Assembly: GCA_003518205.1 (NCBI GenBank)
Contig: DOZC01000033.1
Location: 1-5,867, forward strand
Reading direction: 5' to 3'
Length of the DNA: 5,867 bases
Source of the DNA: Minisyncoccota bacterium
GTDB taxonomy: Bacteria > Patescibacteriota > Microgenomatia > UBA1400 > PJMF01
Shown here one piece after another: positions 1-4,628 of this stretch. Positions within the stretch are counted from its first letter, which is position 1. Each line of letters opens with the position of its first letter. The position numbers and the translations under genes are program-made. Under the pieces are notes generated by a model. That model searched no databases. It was given only the letters and a program-made list of their open reading frames with translations, and was not told the origin of the DNA.

Positions 1-785
1 GGTAAGAAAAAGGTCAGTGCACCCAAACTCATGGCGTTCTGATGACTATACTCCGCCTGTTTGGCTTGATTGAAACCCAGAATTCGACTTAAGCCCTTGG
101 GTAATGTAAATTGCCAATGACTCAGACGCGGAAAAACCTCAGTTAGTTGAGCTCCAATTAATAACATACTTAAACCCACCAGAATTGTTAAAAATCCCGT
201 GACTGATAAAGAAAGTTGCAAAATCGATCCCACCCAACCAATGATTCCTCCCAGAATAAAAAACGCAATGATTCTGCCAAGATTAAAAAAGATATGAGGT
301 GAAAATTTTTCCCAAGGGCTTGCTAGTGGTTGAAGTTTAGCAAATCTAGCCGCAGCTCCTAAAACCAACCCTCCGACCAAAGCCATACAAGTTGAAATTC
401 CAGCAGTGATACCCACTAAGAAAACTACTGGGAGACTGGAAAAATTATTTGAAGCCGGACCACTAAGATTAAAAATGCCCAACCATTGAGCTATAAAATA
501 CAATCCAATTAAAACCACAGCCACTTTCGAAAGTTGGTTCCAATCTTCCTGGTGAGTTGAAATCAAAGGCAAGGCAGTATCTCGACCGAGAGTATAACCT
601 GACTCCGTTATCACAGTTTGGACAGCTTGAGCATCCAAGTGACCTTTATAAGCAATTTCAGCCGTACCTTTGTGATAATTAACTTTTGCCCCTCTAATTC
701 CGGCGACATCTTTTAAACCTTCCTCGATTAGAATCTCACACGAGCGACAGTGCATGCCTTGGATAAAAATGGTTTGCTTTTTCAT
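1..785 (-). CDS. HMA-domain + DsbD_2/UreH-type (TauE/SafE-like) membrane protein, partial
   Basis: Partial gene, read from ATG 785-783 leftwards; 261 full codons lie in the window and the rest is beyond position 1. Residues 1-66 form a heavy-metal-associated domain with the metal site GMHCRSCE (C13, C16). After a linker come membrane helices: about 88-106, 119-140 (with C133 in ISTCMALVGG), and one with the family-like pattern FNLGRIIAFFILGG (about 167-180), then at least two more. The last complete residues are GALTFFL, and the two remaining bases (CC on the coding strand) make the next residue Pro. This fits the TFFLPC motif of this membrane family, so the redox/metal Cys should lie just outside. 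Family knowledge suggests inner-membrane metal handling (copper-like) or thiol electron transfer; the substrate is not shown. In relatives a cupredoxin-like domain may follow. It is divergent from the cytochrome b5 unit. No convincing ribosome site is seen (AGG 10 bases upstream). Confidence 0.85.
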   Translation of the reverse strand, partial: MKKQTIFIQGMHCRSCEILIEEGLKDVAGIRGAKVNYHKGTAEIAYKGHLDAQAVQTVITESGYTLGRDTALPLISTHQEDWNQLSKVAVVLIGLYFIAQWLGIFNLSGPASNNFSSLPVVFLVGITAGISTCMALVGGLVLGAAARFAKLQPLASPWEKFSPHIFFNLGRIIAFFILGGIIGWVGSILQLSLSVTGFLTILVGLSMLLIGAQLTEVFPRLSHWQFTLPKGLSRILGFNQAKQAEYSHQNAMSLGALTFFL

Positions 786-826
786 AGTTTCACAACCTAG
801 GTTTATTTTCTGTCTTGTTTGAGGCA

Positions 827-832
827 ATACTA
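827..832 (-). promoter_or_regulatory. Candidate -10 box for the HMA gene
   Basis: TAGTAT matches four of six TATAAT positions and lies directly downstream of the tandem 11-bp repeat. Transcription would start near 820 and give a leader of about 35 bases to ATG 785. A competing reading is TTGCCT (828 side, 827-822) with TAAACC (805-800) at 16-bp spacing, which would give a very short leader. The sequence alone cannot decide between them. Confidence 0.3.
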
Positions 833-838
833 CACGAT

Positions 839-860
839 CAAAGATGAAGCGAAGATGAAG
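839..860 (-). promoter_or_regulatory. Tandem 11-bp direct repeat, Pho-box-like operator
   Basis: On the minus strand, CTTCATCTTCG (860-850) is followed directly by CTTCATCTTTG (849-839); 10 of 11 bases are identical. Head-to-tail repeats with an 11-bp period are the usual binding pattern of OmpR/PhoB-family response regulators. The pair ends six bases before a -10-like TAGTAT (832-827), so it covers the place of a -35 box, as at PhoB-activated promoters. This suggests activator-dependent transcription of the HMA gene. The regulator itself is not in the window. Confidence 0.45.
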
Positions 861-908
861 AAATAGCGGAGTGCTGCACATGAGCTGTTTTTTTTGAGTT
901 TTTTGAGT

Positions 909-914
909 TAAACT
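909..914 (+). promoter_or_regulatory. Weak candidate -10 box for the cytochrome b5 gene
   Basis: TAAACT (four of six consensus positions) ends nine bases before ATG 924, behind a T-rich tract that could act as an upstream AT element. No good -35 is found at 16-18 bp. If used, the mRNA would have almost no leader. The TAA of this hexamer (909-911) is also an in-frame stop, so the gene cannot start further upstream. Confidence 0.25.
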
Positions 915-923
915 AGATTTCTT

Positions 924-1280
924 ATGCTCAAAATTAAAACCGAACTATTAATTGGCCTAGGGCTGATGGTGTTGGTGTTGGGTATCGCTGGTTTTACTTT
1001 GTTGATCAAGTTGCGAACTCAAAATCAGATCTCAACTTCAATCATTAGTTTAACCGATTTAGCCAAACATTCTCAACCTGAGGATTGTTGGGTCGCTCTT
1101 AAAGGTAACGTTTATAATCTTTCAACTTTTATTTCCAAACATCCAGGTGGAGCCAAAGCGATTGAAACTAATTGCGGCAAAGACGGGACAGAGGTTTTTG
1201 AGACCAGATATGGCAAAGGTCCTCACCAAGCAGCTGCACTACTAGTCATTGCTGCTTTAAAAGTGGGAACTTTGCAATAA
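924..1280 (+). CDS. Membrane-anchored cytochrome b5 domain protein
   Basis: 118 residues. An N-terminal helix (about 8-29) flanked by lysines acts as an uncleaved anchor or signal; a cytochrome b5-like haem domain follows (about 41-117). Family marks are a DCW near the domain start (54-56), GNVYNLSTFISKHPGG (61-76) with first haem ligand H73, the CGKDGTEVF segment (84-92), and a closing VGTL (114-117). The second ligand is most likely H101 in KGPHQ, 28 residues after H73 instead of the 24 of animal b5, so the loop is four residues longer. C55 and C84 could pair if the domain is outside the cell. The presumed job is one-electron transfer at the membrane. The start is fixed by an in-frame TAA at 909-911. 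The next gene starts after a single base, so the two are probably co-translated and functionally linked. Confidence 0.85.
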   Translation: MLKIKTELLIGLGLMVLVLGIAGFTLLIKLRTQNQISTSIISLTDLAKHSQPEDCWVALKGNVYNLSTFISKHPGGAKAIETNCGKDGTEVFETRYGKGPHQAAALLVIAALKVGTLQ

Positions 1281-1281
1281 A

Positions 1282-1551
1282 ATGCTGCCACTTACCTTCA
1301 AATCTAGCTTTTTATGGGCTAAAACCATCCATCGTTTGGCAATGTTTGGCAGTTTGGCGGCCATGAGCTTAACTGGAATCACAATTCTGGGCATGAAACT
1401 CAGAACCCAACTGCCTCAAATCGGATTGAGTTTTACTATCGTTCGAGAGCTTCACGAGCGGATGGGAACTTTGACTTTTCTCGGTTTTGGAGTCATGGCT
1501 TTAACTGGAATTTGGATGTATCTTTTTCCCTTATTACCCAAAACTAAATAA
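1282..1551 (+). CDS. Two-helix membrane protein with one His per helix, possible haem-b subunit
   Basis: 89 residues with two membrane helices (about 19-37 and 61-81) and a short polar loop. Each helix is preceded by a histidine at its start (H17 in KTIHRLA, H58 in ELHERMG) and each ends in LTGI (30-33 and 74-77), so the halves look loosely alike. The pattern His, Gly, then TG resembles half of a cytochrome b561- or PepSY-TM-like haem helix pair, but I do not recognise a named family. By topology the two His lie near opposite membrane faces, so bis-His haem binding would need a dimer; this is inference. The gene starts one base after the cytochrome b5 stop, suggesting an electron-transfer partner. 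GGGA lies 13 bases upstream of the ATG, too far for a good ribosome site. Its last eight bases overlap the convergent gene. Confidence 0.7.
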   Translation: MLPLTFKSSFLWAKTIHRLAMFGSLAAMSLTGITILGMKLRTQLPQIGLSFTIVRELHERMGTLTFLGFGVMALTGIWMYLFPLLPKTK

Positions 1552-1807
1552 CCAACCACAACATCAGACTACCCAAAAGAGCCACCCCCAAATATTCAGC
1601 TACAACTCTCAATGAAACCCGACCAGATTTCAGGTGAACTACAGTACCCCAAAGTACATAAAAAACTCCTAAAACCAGACTTACCAATCGTAAGGCCAAT
1701 CTATTAGGCCACAAAAACCAAAATATGGCTGCCAAACCAGCCAAACCTAACACCAGACTCAGATAACGAAATATCACTGGCTTTAAATAATGAAGTTTGA
1801 TTGACAT
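1544..1807 (-). CDS. Small three-helix membrane protein, unknown function
   Basis: 87 residues with three hydrophobic segments (about 12-33, 38-57, 68-86) and almost no soluble part. Between helices 2 and 3 is YVLWGTVVHLKSG (50-62), and helix 3 opens with EY (71-72). This Y-x2-WG-x3-H...EY pattern may define a small family, but I cannot name it. It starts one base after the CAP gene's stop, so it is very probably translated with it and may assist it in the membrane. No Shine-Dalgarno sequence is seen; coupling to the upstream gene would explain this. It ends with TAG inside the last codons of the convergent two-helix gene. It is a real gene rather than a shadow because it is membrane-like, tightly spaced, and covers DNA with no other good frame. 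Confidence 0.7.
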   Translation of the reverse strand: MSIKLHYLKPVIFRYLSLVLGLAGLAAIFWFLWPNRLALRLVSLVLGVFYVLWGTVVHLKSGRVSLRVVAEYLGVALLGSLMLWLVI

Positions 1808-1808
1808 A

Positions 1809-2768
1809 TTAAAAAATTAACCCATTTCGATAACAGGCAATGAGTCCAGCGATGGTTAATAAATAAAGGATGTGAGCTAAGTTTTCGCCCACCAATCTCT
1901 CAGATCGAGCTAAATGGCTAACCCAAATCCAATCGCAAATTAGAGCGCTTAAGATTAAAATCACCGCCGAAATACTCAGGGCTTCAAAAATTAATTTGGG
2001 AGATAAAACTGGCTGAGATCGATTGAGTTGACTCACGGGTAATACGGCACTGGCTAAAATTGCTGGTTTTAGGGAGGAAATGTCGACAGTTGAACTGGTG
2101 CCGGAAACAGCTTGACTAACCTCAGTCGCTGATTGACTGGCGACTGCGGTAATATCATCAGTTAAAATTTCTGAATTTGAGCCTTCAATTTTGGGAGTGC
2201 CAAACATTTGAACCACTACAGTAGTTTCATAATCACCTAATTTACCATTGATCACGGCTACCCCAATCTCGCTATACCGATTATTAAGCAGATTAGCCCG
2301 ATGAGTCGGGGAATTTAACCAAGCCTGAATCATGTCAGGAGTATTACTAAAATCTCGAGCCAAATTTTCCCCTGCTACTCGATAATAATAACCCACCTCA
2401 GCCATAAATTCCCAAGGTTGTTTTCCAGATGGAGAAATATGCGCCCAATATTGTTTATCGAGCATGTCTGCTCCCTTGCTGACAGCGGCAGCAGTTAAAA
2501 GATCATTAATTACCAATGGCTCCAAACCTTGAGAGCGACGCGCTTGGTTGGTTTGATCAATCACTTGTTCAGTTGTAATGGCCGAACTAAAACCTAAAAC
2601 CTGAGGGAGTCCGGGAGCGATTTTCGGCAGCCAAGCCATCACTCCAGCCGCCCAAATCAATAACACCAAATAAAAAGCAAATGCCTCTGGATGAAGTACT
2701 TTGGGCCGATGAGCATTAGAGTGCCGAGGTTGAAATAAATGAGCTAGAGTTTCAAAAAAAGCCAACAT
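1809..2768 (-). CDS. CAP/SCP-domain (YkwD-like) membrane-anchored protein
   Basis: 319 residues. A His-rich cytoplasmic start (1-29) is followed by a membrane helix (about 31-48) and then an extracytoplasmic CAP (SCP/PR-1/YkwD) domain (about 65-192). The CAP cavity residues are all visible: H110 in YWAHISP, E134 in GENLA, H156 in SPTHRANLL and E167 in SEIGVA. A Ser/Thr-rich linker (195-250) leads to two more helices (about 259-284 and 296-313). Bacterial CAP proteins are secreted or surface proteins of mostly unknown action, linked to the envelope, sporulation or adhesion; no enzymatic activity can be assigned. An in-frame TAA (2780-2778) four codons upstream fixes the start. It shares a 67-bp promoter region with the LCP gene and is followed at one base by the three-helix gene. 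Confidence 0.9.
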   Translation of the reverse strand: MLAFFETLAHLFQPRHSNAHRPKVLHPEAFAFYLVLLIWAAGVMAWLPKIAPGLPQVLGFSSAITTEQVIDQTNQARRSQGLEPLVINDLLTAAAVSKGADMLDKQYWAHISPSGKQPWEFMAEVGYYYRVAGENLARDFSNTPDMIQAWLNSPTHRANLLNNRYSEIGVAVINGKLGDYETTVVVQMFGTPKIEGSNSEILTDDITAVASQSATEVSQAVSGTSSTVDISSLKPAILASAVLPVSQLNRSQPVLSPKLIFEALSISAVILILSALICDWIWVSHLARSERLVGENLAHILYLLTIAGLIACYRNGLIF

Positions 2769-2776
2769 GCTATTCC

Positions 2777-2805
2777 ATTATGGCGACAAAATCCTAGCGA
2801 CGCAA
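2777..2805 (-). promoter_or_regulatory. Promoter of the CAP gene, near-leaderless
   Basis: On the minus strand, TTGCGT (2805-2800) and CATAAT (2782-2777) are separated by 17 bp, a good sigma-70-like spacing; CATAAT matches five of six positions. The -10 ends eight bases before ATG 2768, so transcription would begin at or within a few bases of the start codon. A GGA five bases from the ATG would then be largely outside or at the very tip of the mRNA. Confidence 0.5.
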
Positions 2806-2820
2806 CTTGGGAAACTGGCA

Positions 2821-2829
2821 TGATACACT
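2821..2829 (+). promoter_or_regulatory. Extended -10 promoter of the LCP gene, apparently leaderless
   Basis: TGATACACT is an extended -10 (TG, one base, then TACACT) six bases before ATG 2836. The expected transcription start coincides with the start codon. No consensus -35 is present at 17 bp (CGCAAC at 2801-2806), which the TG extension could offset. That position coincides with the -35 of the CAP promoter on the other strand, so the two polymerases should compete. Confidence 0.45.
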
Positions 2830-2835
2830 AGAACG

Positions 2836-3990
2836 ATGTTTGACTGGACTCAGCGACTAACTCGATGGCAACTTGGTCTAATAATCGGTGGATTTTGTCT
2901 TAGTTTGGGTTTGTGGTTCTGGTTGGGTTGGCTGCAGCTTCATCGATTTCAAATTAAAACTCCAAGTCAAACTACCTCAACCTCCATCACTCCCACTCCC
3001 AGTCCAACTCCCGATCCTTTAGCTCCCATCAATGTTGCTTTGTTGGGTTTTGGCGGAGGCTCTCATCAGGGTGGTTTATTAACTGATACGATTATTGTCG
3101 CCAAAATTAAACCCAAATTGCATCAGGTATTGTTAATTTCAATTCCGCGAGATCTTTGGGTGGAAATCCCAGAGGCTAGCCTTTCCGCCAAAATCAACTC
3201 TGCCTACGCGCTGGGTTTTGATACTCGCCGCCATCTTGATCAAATCACTGGAGGAAAACTAGCCAAAACTACTTTAGGTCAAGTTTTAAATCAACCAATT
3301 GCTTACTACGCCGCCGTCAGTTTTAGTAGTTTTGAAAATGCTATTGACTCTCTGGGAGGAGTTACTCTAAAAGTACCAATGAGTTTTACGGATGAGTTTT
3401 ATCCCATCGAAGGGAAAGAAACCGAAAGTTGTGATAAATCTGAAGCTGAAATTGCCGCTCTTTCCGCCACCCTTTCAGGATTTTCGCTGGAAAAACAGTT
3501 TGGCTGTCGCTATGAAAAACTTGAGTTTACAGCTGGAACCCAAACCCTTGATGCTGCCGCGGCCCTTAAATTTGTGAGGTCACGCCACTCTGACACTGCT
3601 GGCAATGATTTTAATCGCAGTCTTAGGCAACAAGCTCTAATTCAAGGCATAGTTCAAAAGCTTCTAACTCCATCAGTCTGGCCGAAACTTCCCAAACTTG
3701 CCAGCCAAATTTTAAAATCTCTTGATAGCGATATTACCGCCGATCAAATCGGCCAATGGTTGCTGACTTTCCCCAATCCCCAGCAATATAAGCTTCATAG
3801 TTTTAATTTTAATCTCGAAAATAGTTTGGTAGCCAGCCATAGTGCCGATGGCCAATATATTTTGGTTCCCAAACCTGAATTGGGTTGGTCGGGGCTCCAA
3901 CAAATAGTCAGTGACTGGGAAATGGCCATAGCAACTCAAGCCAGTCAGGCCAGTCAGGCCAGTCAAAGTGCGATACAATCAGGCATATGA
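2836..3990 (+). CDS. LCP (LytR-CpsA-Psr) family glycopolymer transferase
   Basis: 384 residues. A single N-terminal helix (about 12-34) and a Thr/Pro-rich spacer (44-62) precede an extracytoplasmic LCP domain (about 64-275). Family residues are present: D84 in LTDTIIV, the SIPRD motif (R105, D106), the KINSAY segment (119-124), and the FVRSRHSD...DFNRSLRQQ segment with R248, R250, D258, R261 and R264. LCP enzymes move undecaprenyl-linked glycopolymers onto peptidoglycan or protein. Between strands there is an insertion (about 185-228) with YPIEGKE and two cysteines, C199 and C224, that could form a disulphide outside the cell. About 110 residues after the domain are unassigned and end in a QAS repeat. 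An in-frame TGA (2821-2823) fixes the start. The stop overlaps the Crp-like gene by ATGA, indicating one operon. Confidence 0.92.
   Translation: MFDWTQRLTRWQLGLIIGGFCLSLGLWFWLGWLQLHRFQIKTPSQTTSTSITPTPSPTPDPLAPINVALLGFGGGSHQGGLLTDTIIVAKIKPKLHQVLLISIPRDLWVEIPEASLSAKINSAYALGFDTRRHLDQITGGKLAKTTLGQVLNQPIAYYAAVSFSSFENAIDSLGGVTLKVPMSFTDEFYPIEGKETESCDKSEAEIAALSATLSGFSLEKQFGCRYEKLEFTAGTQTLDAAAALKFVRSRHSDTAGNDFNRSLRQQALIQGIVQKLLTPSVWPKLPKLASQILKSLDSDITADQIGQWLLTFPNPQQYKLHSFNFNLENSLVASHSADGQYILVPKPELGWSGLQQIVSDWEMAIATQASQASQASQSAIQSGI
3937..3963 (+). repeat. Three 9-bp tandem repeats in the LCP C-terminus
   Basis: CAAGCCAGT is followed by two copies of CAGGCCAGT, encoding three QAS units just before the end of the LCP protein. 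Gain or loss of a unit keeps the frame, so this is a likely site of length variation in a tail that is probably unstructured. The repeat also causes the TGL-rich false reading frame on the other strand. Confidence 0.75.
3974..3979 (+). promoter_or_regulatory. Candidate internal -10 box for the Crp-like gene
   Basis: TACAAT (five of six consensus positions) lies in the last codons of the LCP gene, seven bases before ATG 3987. It could give a separate, leaderless transcript for the regulator in addition to the operon mRNA. No -35 is seen at the right distance. Confidence 0.3.
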
Positions 3991-4628
3991 CCAAGGTTGA
4001 GCAGTTTTTTGAAAACTATAAACCAATCAGTTTTGCCAATAAATCCATCATCATTAAACCGGATCAAATTTTAGAATCGGTTTATTATGTGACATCCGGT
4101 TTTGTGAAGCAAAGCGCTATTGGTCCAAATGGAGAAGAATTTATTTTAAATATTTTTCGTCCTGGTTCATTTTTTGCCATTTCAATTGCTATGCATCGTC
4201 GGGAGAGCTATTACGTCTTTGAGTCACTCACTGAAGTTGAGCTTGTCAAAGCTCCGACTAAAGATATTTTGCGTTTACTCAAAACTAACCCAGATTTGGC
4301 CTATGATTTATTATCTCGAATTACTTCGGGCATGAATAGCTTGATGACTCGAATGGAGGTTTTGATTTTTGGAAGTGCCAACCAAAAAGTCGCCGCTACC
4401 ATTTGGCAAAATGCCCAACGATTTGGCAAAAAACTGGCTGACGGTACGATTTTAATCAAACTTCAATTAACTCATCAACAACTGGCCAGTTTAACTGGAC
4501 TCACTCGTGAAACTGTGAGTATTGAGATGTCAAAATTGAAAAAACAAAAAATCTTAAATTATCAAGGCAAATCAATTACGATTTTGGATAGTTCTCGACT
4601 TAAAACTCTGGTGCCACCAACAACTTAA
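3987..4628 (+). CDS. Crp/Fnr-family transcription regulator
   Basis: 213 residues, the usual length. An N-terminal cyclic-nucleotide-binding-type beta-barrel (about 15-95; SGFVKQSAIGPNGEEFIL and FRPGSFFAIS are recognisable) leads through a long dimer helix (about 100-127) to a winged helix-turn-helix (about 155-200), with LTHQQLASLTGLTRETVS as the helix-turn-helix. No cysteine is present, so there is no Fnr-type iron-sulphur cluster. The phosphate-binding residues of cAMP receptors seem absent: the Glu after PG is not kept (PGSFFA), and no Arg sits in the following YYVFES stretch. It therefore probably senses something else or acts without a small ligand. Its ATG overlaps the LCP stop, pointing to joint expression and perhaps control of envelope genes. 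The end overlaps the convergent M23 gene's stop. Confidence 0.9.
   Translation: MTKVEQFFENYKPISFANKSIIIKPDQILESVYYVTSGFVKQSAIGPNGEEFILNIFRPGSFFAISIAMHRRESYYVFESLTEVELVKAPTKDILRLLKTNPDLAYDLLSRITSGMNSLMTRMEVLIFGSANQKVAATIWQNAQRFGKKLADGTILIKLQLTHQQLASLTGLTRETVSIEMSKLKKQKILNYQGKSITILDSSRLKTLVPPTT

Larger units (their letters stand above)
786..923. promoter_or_regulatory. Divergent intergenic control region
   Basis: This 138-bp gap separates the start of the HMA gene (minus) from the cytochrome b5 gene (plus) and must hold both promoters. It contains tandem 11-bp repeats (839-860), a minus-strand -10-like TAGTAT (832-827), a 10-bp palindrome AACCTAGGTT (794-803) in the presumed HMA leader, an odd palindrome GTGCTGCAC (871-879), and a T-rich stretch (888-909) with TTTTTTGAG twice (890-898 and 899-907). 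No open reading frame or RNA gene is recognisable. Confidence 0.6.

Noticed and set aside
786..800. TTGTGA/TCACA half-site as a Crp box
   Set aside because: Only one half is present, with no matching arm at the required spacing.
888..909. T-run (888-895, 899-904) as a rho-independent terminator
   Set aside because: No stable GC stem precedes it; the only palindrome nearby (871-879) has four-base arms with a one-base centre. It also lies between two divergent starts, where no terminator is expected.
1265..1268. GGGA as a ribosome binding site for the two-helix gene
   Set aside because: The 13-base spacing is too long; coupling to the preceding stop is the better explanation.
3392..3577. 61-codon plus-strand open frame
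   Set aside because: It lies wholly inside the LCP gene in another frame and shows no domain or composition of a real protein.
3712..3978. 88-codon minus-strand open frame with TGL repeats
   Set aside because: It is antisense to the LCP gene; its repeats merely mirror the QAS-encoding tandem repeat.
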